Positions 36,975 to 46,648 of a DNA stretch of 64,000 nt are shown here, piece after piece (position 1 is the stretch's first letter; each line of letters opens with the position of its first letter). The position numbers and the translations under genes are program-made. The notes beneath the pieces are model-generated. The model had not been told where the DNA came from, did not search any database, and saw nothing but the letters and a program-made list of their open reading frames with translations. This DNA comes from Polynucleobacter sp. MWH-Svant-W18 (lineage in GTDB: Bacteria > Pseudomonadota > Gammaproteobacteria > Burkholderiales > Burkholderiaceae): positions 1,426,001-1,490,000 of the forward strand of contig NZ_CP061293.1 of the NCBI RefSeq assembly GCF_018687495.1, written 5' to 3'.

Positions 36975-38465
36975 ATGAATGCACCAGAAGCACTATTTCC
37001 CGCCAAGTGGGCCAAAGCCAAAAAGCAGGCAGATTTACTGAAACTGGCTAAATCCATTTTGCTTGAACCAACAGGATTATCAGAACAAGATTTGCATCAG
37101 ACTTTTGGCAATATGTTTACCCACCGTCTTGACGATGCTGATCTATATTTTCAACATACTCGTAGCGAGAGCTGGAGTCTTGAAGAAGGGATTGTGAAAT
37201 CCGGCAGCTTCAATATTGATCAAGGTGTTGGTGTCCGGGCCATATACGGCGACAAAACGGCTTTTGCCTATTCCGATGAAATCAATTTGGAAGCGCTTCA
37301 CAAAGCGGCCAAAGCCACTCGGGTCATTGGTCCGCAAGGCGGGAAACAAGTGGTGGCTAGTAAATTATTTCATCCTGCATCTAATAAACTGTATTCCGAC
37401 CTCAATCCACTGGACTCACTGCAACCCAAAGAAAAGATTGCTCTTCTAGAAAGCATTGAGCGTCGTGCAAAAGCTCGTGATCCTCGCATCATTCAAGTGA
37501 TGGCAAGTCTTGCGGGTGAGTTTGATGTGGTGTTAGTGGTGCGAGCTGATGGCTTGCTAGCAGCTGATGTGCGGCCCTTGGTGCGCGTGTCGGTACATGT
37601 GATTGCCGAGCAAAATGGTCGACGTGAATCCGGCTCCTCTGGTGGCGGCGCGCGCCATGACTATCATTATTTTGATACGGCACTAATCAACCAGTATGTA
37701 GATGAGGCTGTTGATGGTGCTTTAGTCAATCTAGATTCACGCCCGGCACCTGCTGGCCCAATGACTGTTGTGATGGGACCAGGTTGGCCTGGAGTGCTAT
37801 TGCATGAAGCTGTTGGGCATGGGCTTGAAGGTGACTTTAATCGCAAGGGCTCTTCAGCTTTTGCGGGTCGCATCGGTCAACGCGTGGCCGCAAAAGGGGT
37901 TACTGTAGTAGATGATGGCACGCTTACTGGCCGCCGAGGCTCATTGAATATTGACGATGAAGGCACACCCACTCAGTGCACTACCTTGATTGAGGATGGG
38001 ATTCTGAAAGGCTATATTCAAGACAGTCTGAATGCCCGTCTCATGAAAATGCCTCTGACCGGTAATGGTCGCCGCGAAAGTTTTGCTTCACTTCCGATGC
38101 CGCGCATGACAAACACATATATGTTGGCCGGCAAGGATGATCCCCAAGAAATTGTGGCCAGCATTAAACGTGGACTTTATGCCGTCAATTTTGGTGGCGG
38201 CCAAGTGGATATCACCAGTGGTAAATTTGTGTTCTCGGCTTCTGAAGCGTATTGGGTAGAAAACGGCAAAATCCAATACCCTGTAAAAGGAGCAACCATT
38301 ATTGGCAGCGGCCCAGAGTCCTTGAAGCAGGTCTCCATGATCGGCAACGACCTTAAATTAGATGGTGGTATCGGGGTGTGCGGCAAGGAAGGTCAAAGCG
38401 TTCCTGTCGGGGTTGGGCAGCCAACTTTGAGGATAGATAGCCTCACCGTGGGCGGAACCGCCTAA
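36975..38465 (+). CDS. tldD: metalloprotease TldD
   Basis: TldD pairs with TldE/PmbA to form a peptidase that processes small peptides and degrades the CcdA antitoxin. The 496-residue product has the metal-binding HExxxH motif HEAVGH at residues 277-282, [18 protein letters not shown] and the [20 protein letters not shown] signature near the C-terminus. Length is normal. No tldE/pmbA gene is present in the window. It is the last gene of the yhdP-amidase-tldD run. Confidence 0.95.
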   Translation: MNAPEALFPAKWAKAKKQADLLKLAKSILLEPTGLSEQDLHQTFGNMFTHRLDDADLYFQHTRSESWSLEEGIVKSGSFNIDQGVGVRAIYGDKTAFAYSDEINLEALHKAAKATRVIGPQGGKQVVASKLFHPASNKLYSDLNPLDSLQPKEKIALLESIERRAKARDPRIIQVMASLAGEFDVVLVVRADGLLAADVRPLVRVSVHVIAEQNGRRESGSSGGGARHDYHYFDTALINQYVDEAVDGALVNLDSRPAPAGPMTVVMGPGWPGVLLHEAVGHGLEGDFNRKGSSAFAGRIGQRVAAKGVTVVDDGTLTGRRGSLNIDDEGTPTQCTTLIEDGILKGYIQDSLNARLMKMPLTGNGRRESFASLPMPRMTNTYMLAGKDDPQEIVASIKRGLYAVNFGGGQVDITSGKFVFSASEAYWVENGKIQYPVKGATIIGSGPESLKQVSMIGNDLKLDGGIGVCGKEGQSVPVGVGQPTLRIDSLTVGGTA

Positions 38466-38483
38466 GATTGCCAAATTACGGCT

Positions 38484-38489
38484 TAAAAT
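38484..38489 (+). promoter_or_regulatory. -10 element of the DAHP synthase gene, leaderless geometry
   Basis: TAAAAT (5 of 6) ends exactly 6 nt before the ATG at 38496, and the gap to tldD is only 30 nt. No Shine-Dalgarno and no good -35 at 16-18 nt. Confidence 0.4.
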
Positions 38490-38495
38490 AGCCGG

Positions 38496-39620
38496 ATGAG
38501 CCAACAAAACACCAACCCAAATAATTGGTACTCCGTCGTTGATAAAACGTCGGACACCGACGACCAACGCATTAGCAACATTTCTGTTCTGCCTCCACCA
38601 GAGCATCTGATTCGCTTTTTTCCGATCTCTGGAACCCCAACCGAAGCATTGATCAGCAAAACCCGCAAAAAGATTCGCGACATCATTCATGGTAACGATG
38701 ATCGCTTGCTCGTCATCATTGGGCCATGCTCTATTCATGATCCCAAAGCAGCATTGGAATACTGCCAACGCCTTTTAGCTGAACGTGAACGTTTCGCTGG
38801 TGAGCTGGAAATTGTGATGCGCGTCTACTTTGAAAAACCGCGTACTACTGTTGGCTGGAAAGGTTTGATTAACGACCCTTACCTTGATGAAAGCTATCGC
38901 ATTGAAGAAGGTCTTCGACTTGCTCGCCAGGTTCTGATGGAAATCAATCGTCTTGGCATGCCTGCAGGTAGCGAATTCCTTGACGTCATTTCTCCGCAAT
39001 ACATTGCCGACTTAATTTCTTGGGGCGCTATTGGTGCGCGCACTACTGAAAGTCAGGTTCACCGTGAACTTGCCTCTGGTTTGTCTGCGCCTATTGGCTT
39101 TAAGAATGGCACTGATGGCAACATCAAAATTGCAACCGATGCAATTCAAGCGGCTGGACGCCCGCATCACTTTTTATCTGTTCACAAAAATGGGCAAGTC
39201 TCCGTTGTCGAAACCAAGGGTAATAAGGATTGTCATGTCATCTTGCGTGGCGGTAAAGAGCCCAACTACGAAGCCAAACATGTTCAAGCAGCTTGCGCTG
39301 AGCTCGCTGCCGCCAAGCTTCCAGCGAGTTTAATGGTGGATCTATCCCATGCAAACTCCAGTAAGAAACATGAGCGTCAAATCATTGTTGCGGATGATAT
39401 TGCCCAGCAAATTGAAACTGGATCAAACGAGATTTTTGGCGTCATGGTTGAAAGCCATCTTAATGATGGTGCTCAGAAATTTACACCTGGCAAGGATGAT
39501 CCAAGCAAACTGGAATACGGCAAGAGCATTACGGATGCCTGTATTAATTGGGATGATTCTGTGAAAGTGCTTGAGCGTTTGGCAACTGCTGTGAAAAAAC
39601 GCAGAAGCAAGAAAAAGTAA
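38496..39620 (+). CDS. 3-deoxy-7-phosphoheptulonate synthase (class I DAHP synthase)
   Basis: This enzyme condenses PEP and erythrose 4-phosphate, the first step of the shikimate pathway. The 374-residue product matches the AroF/G/H class: IIGPCSIHDPKAALEY, the VMRVYFEKPRTTVGWKGL block, GARTTESQVHRELASGLS, GFKNGTDGN and DLSHANSSKKHERQ. It is about 20 residues longer than E. coli AroG at the N-terminus and has a lysine-rich tail. Which amino acid inhibits it cannot be told from sequence alone, so I leave the isozyme symbol blank. Confidence 0.95.
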   Translation: MSQQNTNPNNWYSVVDKTSDTDDQRISNISVLPPPEHLIRFFPISGTPTEALISKTRKKIRDIIHGNDDRLLVIIGPCSIHDPKAALEYCQRLLAERERFAGELEIVMRVYFEKPRTTVGWKGLINDPYLDESYRIEEGLRLARQVLMEINRLGMPAGSEFLDVISPQYIADLISWGAIGARTTESQVHRELASGLSAPIGFKNGTDGNIKIATDAIQAAGRPHHFLSVHKNGQVSVVETKGNKDCHVILRGGKEPNYEAKHVQAACAELAAAKLPASLMVDLSHANSSKKHERQIIVADDIAQQIETGSNEIFGVMVESHLNDGAQKFTPGKDDPSKLEYGKSITDACINWDDSVKVLERLATAVKKRRSKKK

Positions 39621-39645
39621 TACGCCCTGTAACTACTGCAAAGCT

Positions 39646-39676
39646 AAAAAGAGACTAATTTACTTAGTCTCTTTTT
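39646..39676. terminator. bidirectional terminator shared by the DAHP synthase and adenosyltransferase genes
   Basis: A 12-bp stem AAAAAGAGACTA/TAGTCTCTTTTT with a 7-nt loop, with T runs in both directions. The right arm lies inside the last codons of the minus-strand adenosyltransferase gene, and the loop holds its stop codon. Confidence 0.88.
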
Positions 39677-40229
39677 TTTCATGCTTCCAGAGTATGTCAG
39701 TACCACCGGCAGCACGGTTCAAAATGCGTGAGAGCACAAACAATAAATCTGATAAACGATTAACGTATTGACGGGGTGAGTCGTACAAAGGCTCTGCCCA
39801 ACCTAAGCGCACAATTGAACGCTCTGCTCTTCTGCAAACAGTTCGACAAACATGCGCTTGAGCAGCAGCACGCGTGCCGCCCGGCAAAATAAATTCTGTT
39901 AAGGGCGGTAACTGCTGGTTATATTTTTCCAGCCAAACATCCAACTGAGCAACATGCTCAGGATTGAGTAACTTGTAATTGGGGATACAGAGTTCGCCCC
40001 CTAAATCAAACAAGTCATGTTGCACCTGCAAAAAGAGTGCTTTTAATTCTGGGGCTATAGATTCCGGGATCTCTTCAGTCATCAAAACACCGATTTCTGA
40101 GTTCAGTTCGTCCACATCGCCCATGGCGCAAATCCGCAAATGATCCTTTTCTACGCGACTTCCGTCGCCAAGGCCAGTCATCCCGGCGTCGCCCGTTCTA
40201 GTGGCGATTTTTGATAATCGATTTCCCAT
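39660..40229 (-). CDS. cob(I)alamin adenosyltransferase, PduO type
   Basis: This 189-residue enzyme transfers adenosyl from ATP to reduced cobalamin, making coenzyme B12. PduO-family signatures are TRTGDAGMTGLGDGSRVEKD (residues 10-29), DELNSEIGVL, FILPGGTRAAAQAHVCRTVCRRAERS and the YVNRLSDLLFVLSRI end. It forms a trimer in known members. The gene stands alone, divergent from glcD with only 18 nt between the start codons. Its final codons are part of a terminator stem. Confidence 0.94.
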   Translation of the reverse strand: MGNRLSKIATRTGDAGMTGLGDGSRVEKDHLRICAMGDVDELNSEIGVLMTEEIPESIAPELKALFLQVQHDLFDLGGELCIPNYKLLNPEHVAQLDVWLEKYNQQLPPLTEFILPGGTRAAAQAHVCRTVCRRAERSIVRLGWAEPLYDSPRQYVNRLSDLLFVLSRILNRAAGGTDILWKHEKKETK

Positions 40230-40241
40230 GAGCCTAATTAT
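40211..40241 (+). promoter_or_regulatory. candidate promoter of glcD, leaderless geometry
   Basis: TTGATA (5 of 6) and AATTAT (4 of 6) are 19 nt apart. The -10 ends 6 nt before ATG 40248. It overlaps the -10 of the divergent adenosyltransferase promoter. Confidence 0.35.
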
Positions 40242-40242
40242 A
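40237..40242 (-). promoter_or_regulatory. perfect -10 of the adenosyltransferase gene, leaderless geometry
   Basis: On the minus strand TATAAT (6 of 6) ends 7 nt before the ATG at 40229. No Shine-Dalgarno is present. Confidence 0.45.
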
Positions 40243-40247
40243 GGTAT

Positions 40248-41762
40248 ATGGCTAAAATGATTCTTATGAATATGGTGACCCCACCCCCCGATTTAGCAGC
40301 GATTAGCGCGCTTCAGTCCAAACTGGTCTCAGCCCTTCGCCCTATCCTCCCCGAATATGCATTGCTTTGGGAGCCTGAAGACACGATTCCTTATGAATGC
40401 GATGGCTTGGCTGCCTATAGACGTATGCCTTTGGCGGTTGCCCTCCCAGAAACCGAAGAGCAAGTTGCTCAGATTCTCAAAATTTGCTTTGCCATGCAAA
40501 TTCCAGTTGTCCCACGGGGATCTGGTACTGGCTTGTCTGGCGGGGCAATGCCAATTTCGCAAGGCTTGGTTTTATCGCTAGCTAAGTTAAAGAAAATCTT
40601 GAGTATTGATCCGTTCACCAGAACGGCCGTGGTGCAACCGGGTGTGCGCAATCTTGCCATCTCCGAAGCAGTTGCACATTTAGGCCTCTATTACGCTCCC
40701 GATCCTTCATCACAAATTGCTTGCTCCATTGGCGGCAACGTGAATGAAAACTCCGGTGGCGTACATTGTCTTAAATATGGTTTGACCCTACACAATGTCT
40801 TACGTGTTCGTGGTGTGTTGATGAATGGTGAGATTGTTGAGTTTGGTAGCTTAGCGCCTGACTCCCCAGGTTTAGATTTACTTGCGATCTTGATGGGTAG
40901 TGAAGGCATGCTAGCAGTAGTGACTGAAGTTACTGTGAAGTTAGTAGCAAAGCCAAAGTTGGCACGAGTCATCATGGCGAGCTTTGACGATATTGAAAAG
41001 GGTGGTAATGCCGTGGCTGCAATCATTGCGGCAGGCATCATTCCTGCTGGCCTAGAAATGATGGATAAAGCCACTACGCGTGCAGTAGAAGAATTTGTTC
41101 ACGCAGGTTATGACTTAGATGCGGCTGCAATCTTGCTCTGTGAATCAGACGGTACCCCAGAAGAGGTTGCCGAAGAAATCGAGCGCATGACTAAGGTCCT
41201 TGAGCAAGCAGGTGCCAGCGGTATTCAAATCTCAAAAGATGAAGGTGAGCGACTAAAATTTTGGAGTGGCCGCAAAAATGCCTTTCCTGCGGCAGGCCGT
41301 TTAGCGCCAGACTATTACTGCATGGATGGCACTATCCCAAGAAGACATATTGCAACTTTGCTAAAGCGCATTGCTGGCATGGAAGAGAAATACGGTCTGG
41401 GTTGTTTAAATGTGTTTCATGCTGGTGATGGCAATATGCATCCACTCATTTTGTTTAATGGCGCGGATCAAGAAGAATGGCATCGCGCTGAAGAGTTTGG
41501 TACAGAAATTTTAGAAGCCTGTGTTGAACTCGGTGGCACCATCACCGGTGAACATGGAGTAGGTATCGAAAAGATCAACTCAATGTGCGTACAGTTTGGA
41601 GAGGGTGAGCGCGAAACTTTTTGGGGCGTGAAGGGTGCTTTTGATCCAGAAAAGCTACTCAACCCTGATAAGGCGATTCCCACACTCACTCGTTGTGCTG
41701 AGTACGGCCGGATGCGCATCAGCGGAGGCAAACTGCCACATCCTGAGTTGGAGCGCTTCTAA
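40248..41762 (+). CDS. glcD: glycolate oxidase subunit GlcD (FAD-linked)
   Basis: GlcD is the FAD-binding catalytic subunit of glycolate dehydrogenase, which oxidises glycolate to glyoxylate. The 504-residue product has the PCMH-type FAD motif VVPRGSGTGLSGGAMP, SSQIACSIGGNVNENSGGVHC, the MGSEGMLAVVTEVTVKL block and HAGDGNMHPLILF in the cap domain. Four in-frame ATGs lie near the start (40248, 40257, 40266, 40272); 40248 fits the -10 spacing. Its stop overlaps the glcE ATG, so translation is coupled. Confidence 0.95.
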   Translation: MAKMILMNMVTPPPDLAAISALQSKLVSALRPILPEYALLWEPEDTIPYECDGLAAYRRMPLAVALPETEEQVAQILKICFAMQIPVVPRGSGTGLSGGAMPISQGLVLSLAKLKKILSIDPFTRTAVVQPGVRNLAISEAVAHLGLYYAPDPSSQIACSIGGNVNENSGGVHCLKYGLTLHNVLRVRGVLMNGEIVEFGSLAPDSPGLDLLAILMGSEGMLAVVTEVTVKLVAKPKLARVIMASFDDIEKGGNAVAAIIAAGIIPAGLEMMDKATTRAVEEFVHAGYDLDAAAILLCESDGTPEEVAEEIERMTKVLEQAGASGIQISKDEGERLKFWSGRKNAFPAAGRLAPDYYCMDGTIPRRHIATLLKRIAGMEEKYGLGCLNVFHAGDGNMHPLILFNGADQEEWHRAEEFGTEILEACVELGGTITGEHGVGIEKINSMCVQFGEGERETFWGVKGAFDPEKLLNPDKAIPTLTRCAEYGRMRISGGKLPHPELERF

Positions 41763-42904
41763 TGACTGCCTCTAACCCAACGATTAATGCATTTCGGGAG
41801 CAAATTCTCGATGCGGCCAAAAATAATACCGTTCTCTCAATTCAGGGTGGCGGTACAAAATCTTGGTACGGTAATCCGAACACCTATAACAAGCTAGATA
41901 CCCGCAGCTACTCTGGTATTTTGGAATACCAACCAGAGGAGCTGGTGATTACCGCTTGTGCTGGCACTCCATTGCGGGAAATTGAAGCCGCACTCGCAGA
42001 AAAAAATCAGGTGCTTGCTTTTGAGCCACCACACTTTGGTGAGCACGCTACTTTTGGCGGTGCAATTGCAGCAGGCTTGGCGGGCCCAGGTCGAATCAGT
42101 GTCGGAAATTTTCGTGACTTCGTATTGGGTGCTCGAATTCTGGATGGCAAAGGTCAAGATCTTTCTTTTGGCGGCAAGGTTATGAAAAACGTTGCCGGCT
42201 ATGATGTGTCGCGCTTACTGCCAGGCTCCATGGGCACACTCTCTCTACTTTTAGAGGCATCAGTTAAGGTTCTGCCTAAGCCAGCAGCTATCGCAACCCT
42301 GCAATGCGCCATTTCCCAAAAAAATGCATTGAAGGTATTAAACGAGTGGGCTGGCCAACCTCTGCCGATATCTGCAAGCTGTTGGATTGGTAATGCCAAT
42401 GATGAAGGTCAATTGATGATTCGCTTAGCTGGAGCTGCGGCCGCAGTCAAAGCCGCAATTCCGCTAATGAGCTCCCTCGTCATCGCCACCGAAGTGGATC
42501 CGAATGTTGCAACCACTTTTTGGAATGACTTACGCGAGCACAAACTGTCTTATTTTGCAGGCCTTTCTCCAGATCAAACTCTATATCGCTTAGCACTTCC
42601 TGCTGCATGTGGAACGCTAACGATTCCAGATGCAAGTAAAGATGTGCTACTTGAGTGGCATGGCCAACAACGCTGGATCAAAGCTCCCGGCGATGAAAAG
42701 ACATTTGCCGCTATCAAACAACTCGCTACAAATCATGGTGGACATGCCACTCGCTTTAGGCAAGGCGCAAACGTTGACCCAAGCTTTCAACGCTTTACAT
42801 TATTGAGCGAGCAAGCCCATTCCAATGCCCTAGTCACAGTGCAAGAACGCTTAAGATCCGCTTTTGATCCGGCTGGTGTCTTTGCCACTAAACGTCTTCC
42901 TTAA
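41762..42904 (+). CDS. glcE: glycolate oxidase FAD-binding subunit GlcE
   Basis: GlcE is the second FAD-binding subunit, shorter than GlcD. The 380-residue product shows SIQGGGTKSWYGNP, a TFGGAIAAGLAGPGRISVG stretch, DFVLGARILDGKGQDLSFGGKV and MKNVAGYDVSRLLPGSMGTL, all typical of GlcE. It overlaps glcD by one base (TAATG) and is followed by glcF after 8 nt. All three subunits are needed in E. coli, so the order here indicates a functional enzyme. Confidence 0.95.
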   Translation: MTASNPTINAFREQILDAAKNNTVLSIQGGGTKSWYGNPNTYNKLDTRSYSGILEYQPEELVITACAGTPLREIEAALAEKNQVLAFEPPHFGEHATFGGAIAAGLAGPGRISVGNFRDFVLGARILDGKGQDLSFGGKVMKNVAGYDVSRLLPGSMGTLSLLLEASVKVLPKPAAIATLQCAISQKNALKVLNEWAGQPLPISASCWIGNANDEGQLMIRLAGAAAAVKAAIPLMSSLVIATEVDPNVATTFWNDLREHKLSYFAGLSPDQTLYRLALPAACGTLTIPDASKDVLLEWHGQQRWIKAPGDEKTFAAIKQLATNHGGHATRFRQGANVDPSFQRFTLLSEQAHSNALVTVQERLRSAFDPAGVFATKRLP

Positions 42905-42912
42905 GTATTTTT

Positions 42913-44190
42913 ATGCAAACTCAACTCGCCCCGCAATTCGCTAATACCCCCGAAGGGATTGAAGCTGCTCGCATCCTTGGTAAATGTGTTCACTGTGGCT
43001 TTTGTACTGCCACCTGCCCTACCTACCAACTCTTAGGCGATGAACTAGATGGCCCGCGTGGTCGCATCTACCTGATCAAGCAGATGGCTGAAGGCCAAGC
43101 ACCTACAGAAAAAACTCGCCAGCATTTAGACCGTTGCCTTACCTGCCGAAATTGTGAGAGCACTTGTCCCAGTGGCGTTCAATACGGCAACCTAGTAGAT
43201 ATCGGACGCAAATGGGCTGAAGAAAATACGCCAGCTCGCCCTATCGGGGAGCGCTTAACGCGTTGGGCCTTAATTGAAGGCTTATCTAAGCCTGCTTTGT
43301 TTAACTCAGCAATGACACTTGGTCGTCTTGTACGCCCTTTAATGCCCAGCAGTATTCAGCGCAAAATTCCTGAAGCTAAAAATAAAGCCTTGAGCAAATC
43401 AACAGATCCTTACGCTAGGCCAAGTACTGTACATGCTCGCAAGATGCTCATCCTGGAGGGTTGCGTTCAACCTGGCATGCTGCCGAATATCAATTCAGCA
43501 ACTGCACGTGTTTTAGATGCGTTAAAGATTCAACTCATCAGCGCACCTAATGCGACTTGTTGCGGAGCATTGCGTTACCACCTAAATGATCAAGCAGGCG
43601 GACTAGAAAATGCCAAGCAAAATATTGATGCTTGGTGGCCTTTAGTAGAAAGCGGCGTTGAAGCAATCATCATGACGGCATCTGGCTGCGGCGTAATGGT
43701 CAAAGATTACGGCCACCTGTTTGCCAACGATCCTGCTTATAGCTTAAAGGCTAAGAAGATTTCGGGACTTACCAAAGATATCTCTGAAATCCTGCCAACC
43801 CTCCAGGAAGAACTCATTGAGCTCATTGGAACCGATCAGAAACCGGGGGTTGTCTATCACCCGCCCTGCACTTTGCAACATGGACAGCAAGTCCGTGGCA
43901 AGGTTGAGGGCTTGTTAACGAGCATTGGTATTGGCGTCCGCCTATGTGCAGACAGCCACCTATGCTGTGGATCAGCAGGCACTTATTCTGTAACCCAACC
44001 AGAACTCTCTGAGCAACTTCGCAAAAATAAGCTTCATCACCTGAATACCGCTTGCGAAGAATCTGATGCTCAATTTATCGTCTCTGGAAATATTGGCTGC
44101 ATCACCCATTTACAACAAGAAGATACCCCGGTACTTCATTGGATTGAACTTGTCGATCAACTCATCAGCAAATCTCCCAAGACCCGATGA
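42913..44190 (+). CDS. glcF: glycolate oxidase iron-sulfur subunit GlcF
   Basis: GlcF carries electrons from the flavin subunits toward quinone. The 425-residue product has two 4Fe-4S clusters near the N-terminus (CVHCGFCTATCP and CLTCRNCESTCP). It has two CCG-type domains, with CVQPGMLP, TCCGALRYH, PPCTLQHG and LCCGSAGTY. Length is typical. It overlaps yggS by 4 nt (ATGA), continuing the glcD-glcE-glcF-yggS-proC transcription unit. Confidence 0.95.
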   Translation: MQTQLAPQFANTPEGIEAARILGKCVHCGFCTATCPTYQLLGDELDGPRGRIYLIKQMAEGQAPTEKTRQHLDRCLTCRNCESTCPSGVQYGNLVDIGRKWAEENTPARPIGERLTRWALIEGLSKPALFNSAMTLGRLVRPLMPSSIQRKIPEAKNKALSKSTDPYARPSTVHARKMLILEGCVQPGMLPNINSATARVLDALKIQLISAPNATCCGALRYHLNDQAGGLENAKQNIDAWWPLVESGVEAIIMTASGCGVMVKDYGHLFANDPAYSLKAKKISGLTKDISEILPTLQEELIELIGTDQKPGVVYHPPCTLQHGQQVRGKVEGLLTSIGIGVRLCADSHLCCGSAGTYSVTQPELSEQLRKNKLHHLNTACEESDAQFIVSGNIGCITHLQQEDTPVLHWIELVDQLISKSPKTR

Positions 44191-44912
44191 ATTCGATAGT
44201 TGTTAATCTCATGCAAGTCAAGCAACGCATTGAACTTGCAGCCCTATCAGCAAAGCGAGAACCTGAAGATATTGAGCTTCTCGCAGTCAGCAAAACTTTT
44301 CCAGCAGCTGCAATTGAAGAGGCAATGCATGCAGGACAATCGGCCTTTGGTGAAAACTATGTGCAGGAAGCTGTTGAAAAGATTACTCAACTTGCTAAAT
44401 TGCGTCCGTGGTTGGTATGGCACTTCATTGGACCACTCCAGAGCAATAAAACGAGAGAAGTAGCTGAGCATTTTGATTGGGTGCACAGCGTTGACCGTCT
44501 GAAAATTGCCGAACGCTTATCAACGCAACGCGGTGAGTTTCCAGCGCTAGCCGAACTGCAGGTCTGCGTGCAGGTCAATGTCAGTCAAGAGGATAGTAAA
44601 AGTGGAGTGCCTCTTGATCAAGTGGAATCTCTTTGCGATGCGATTGCCAAATTACCCAATATCGTGCTTCGCGGGCTCATGGCTATTCCCGCACCAAATC
44701 CTGATCCAAATCAACAGCGCGCAGCATTTTCTCAGGTACGTGCCTGCTTTAAGCATATTCAAGCCAGCAGATTTACCGATCCCCGCTTTCAATTCTTTGA
44801 CACCCTATCTATGGGGATGTCAGATGATTTAGAGGCTGCCATTGCAGAAGGCAGCACCATGGTTCGAATAGGAACTGCTATTTTTGGGAAGCGCGATAAG
44901 ATTAACAAATGA
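44187..44912 (+). CDS. YggS family pyridoxal phosphate homeostasis protein
   Basis: This 241-residue PLP-binding barrel protein belongs to the YggS/PLPBP family, which controls PLP levels and amino acid balance. Visible are LLAVSKTFPAAAIEEAM with the PLP lysine (AVSK), FGENYVQEAVEKI, WHFIGPLQSNKTREVAEHF and LSMGMSDDLEAAIAEGSTMVRIGTAIFG. It overlaps both glcF and proC by 4 nt. The pairing of yggS with proC is widespread in bacteria. Confidence 0.93.
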   Translation: MNSIVVNLMQVKQRIELAALSAKREPEDIELLAVSKTFPAAAIEEAMHAGQSAFGENYVQEAVEKITQLAKLRPWLVWHFIGPLQSNKTREVAEHFDWVHSVDRLKIAERLSTQRGEFPALAELQVCVQVNVSQEDSKSGVPLDQVESLCDAIAKLPNIVLRGLMAIPAPNPDPNQQRAAFSQVRACFKHIQASRFTDPRFQFFDTLSMGMSDDLEAAIAEGSTMVRIGTAIFGKRDKINK

Positions 44913-45778
44913 GTACAAGTCAAAACACCCAAAACCTGAGCCAAGTTCACATCACCTTTATTGGTGGTGGCAATATGGGACGAGCCCTCATTAGCGGTCT
45001 CATCTCCAACGAATTTCATGCAAACCAGATCTCCGTAGTGGAAGCCAATCCAGCTACTGCTTTAAAGCTCAATGAAGATTTCGGCGTACAAAGTATCAGC
45101 GCTTTAGAACACCTTGCTTTTGACTTCTCTAAGAACAATGTCGTAGTAATGGCAATCAAGCCTCAAGACTTTAACGTTGTTGCAAAAAGTCTCGCTGACA
45201 AACTAAAGCATGCCTCTGCTCCGAGTCCCCTTATTCTCAGTATTGCCGCAGGAATTCGTGTACAAGACATGAGTCGCTGGCTTGACCACACGCGATGTGT
45301 CCGCGCTATGCCTAACACCCCTGCACTCATTGGTAAAGGTATCACTGGCTTATTTGCGGATGCTGTAGTGAATCTATCTGATCGTACTTTGGCACAGACT
45401 ATCTGCAATGCAGTTGGTCAAAGTATTTGGGTAGATGAAGAAAATCTGATGGATGCAGTCACTGCCATATCCGGTAGTGGTCCTGCTTATGTATTTGCTT
45501 TTTTAGAAGCGCTGCAGTCTGCTGGAGAAAAACTCGGCTTAGATGCTGAAAGTGCCCGCAAACTTGCGTATGCAACCCTTGAAGGTGCAACCCAACTTGC
45601 ACATAACTCCGATGAGCATGCTGGGGTGTTGCGTGAGCGGGTGACCTCTAAAGGCGGCACTACTGCAGCAGCGCTAGAAGTGATGAAGCAGCAAGGCTGG
45701 CATGGGATTTTAGAAAAAGCCATTGATGCGGCAAGCGAACGAAGCAAAGCAATGGGTGATGAATTAGGTAGAAGCTAA
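44909..45778 (+). CDS. proC: pyrroline-5-carboxylate reductase
   Basis: ProC reduces pyrroline-5-carboxylate to proline with NAD(P)H. The 289-residue product has the Rossmann motif [16 protein letters not shown] (residues 17-32), [33 protein letters not shown] and the signature [17 protein letters not shown], then [20 protein letters not shown] [19 protein letters not shown]. It starts inside the yggS stop. Its stop overlaps the stop of convergent ubiA by 4 nt. Confidence 0.96.
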   Translation: MSTSQNTQNLSQVHITFIGGGNMGRALISGLISNEFHANQISVVEANPATALKLNEDFGVQSISALEHLAFDFSKNNVVVMAIKPQDFNVVAKSLADKLKHASAPSPLILSIAAGIRVQDMSRWLDHTRCVRAMPNTPALIGKGITGLFADAVVNLSDRTLAQTICNAVGQSIWVDEENLMDAVTAISGSGPAYVFAFLEALQSAGEKLGLDAESARKLAYATLEGATQLAHNSDEHAGVLRERVTSKGGTTAAALEVMKQQGWHGILEKAIDAASERSKAMGDELGRS

Positions 45779-46638
45779 TTCAGCGCTAAACCCAACACGA
45801 TCCCTAGAAACAAAAACCCACCAAGCCAGCTGTTATGGCGAAAAGCCCGAAAGCATTCATCTCTTTGACGTGTAGAGATGAGTTTGAGGTGATAAACAGC
45901 GCAAGCTAAAGCTGCAAACCAGCCAATCAAGAAATAATTATTAAGATTAGCTAGTTGCGCCACCCAGATTTGACTGATGAATAAGGCGGCATAGCAAATT
46001 GCAATCGCCATCACATCATGCTTACCAAATGTAATTGCCGATGTGCGTAAACCCAGACGTAAATCATCCTCTCGATCCACCATCGCATATGCGGTGTCAT
46101 AGGCTATCGCCCAAAAAATATTCCCAACAAACAAAATCCATGCTTCAAACGGAATCGAATTCTGAATAGCGGCATAAGCCATGGGAATACCGAAACCAAA
46201 TGCAATACCCAGCACGGCTTGAGGCATGGCAAAGAATCGCTTCGTAAAGGGATAAATAAAAGCAACAGCTAATGCCAAAAAAGAGAGTTTCTTGGTATAC
46301 GCATTGAGTGGCTGAATGAGCAAAAACGCAATCGCTGCCAATACAACAGCAACCAGTACCGCTTCTTTTCCAGAAACTTTTCCACTGGTTACGGGGCGTC
46401 CCTGTGTTCTTTGCACATGACGATCGAAATCACGATCAGCGTAATCATTGATTGCACACCCAGCACTTCGCATTAAAAAAGTACCCACTACAAAAATCGA
46501 TAGGATCTTGGTATCCGGGAACCCACCACTTGCCAGCCAAAGCGCCCATAATGTGGGCCAAAGAAGCAATAGCGTACCAATTGGCTTGTCTAAGCGAATT
46601 AGGTAAGCATACGAGGTAAGTCGGTCTTTGAATCTCAT
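45775..46638 (-). CDS. ubiA: 4-hydroxybenzoate octaprenyltransferase
   Basis: UbiA prenylates 4-hydroxybenzoate in ubiquinone synthesis at the inner membrane. The 287-residue product has about eight membrane segments and both aspartate-rich motifs: [20 protein letters not shown] and [18 protein letters not shown]. The N-terminal [20 protein letters not shown] is also typical. It lies 10 nt after recG on the same strand and probably shares its transcript. Confidence 0.96.
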   Translation of the reverse strand: MRFKDRLTSYAYLIRLDKPIGTLLLLWPTLWALWLASGGFPDTKILSIFVVGTFLMRSAGCAINDYADRDFDRHVQRTQGRPVTSGKVSGKEAVLVAVVLAAIAFLLIQPLNAYTKKLSFLALAVAFIYPFTKRFFAMPQAVLGIAFGFGIPMAYAAIQNSIPFEAWILFVGNIFWAIAYDTAYAMVDREDDLRLGLRTSAITFGKHDVMAIAICYAALFISQIWVAQLANLNNYFLIGWFAALACAVYHLKLISTRQRDECFRAFRHNSWLGGFLFLGIVLGLALN

Positions 46639-46648
46639 AAGCTCATTA

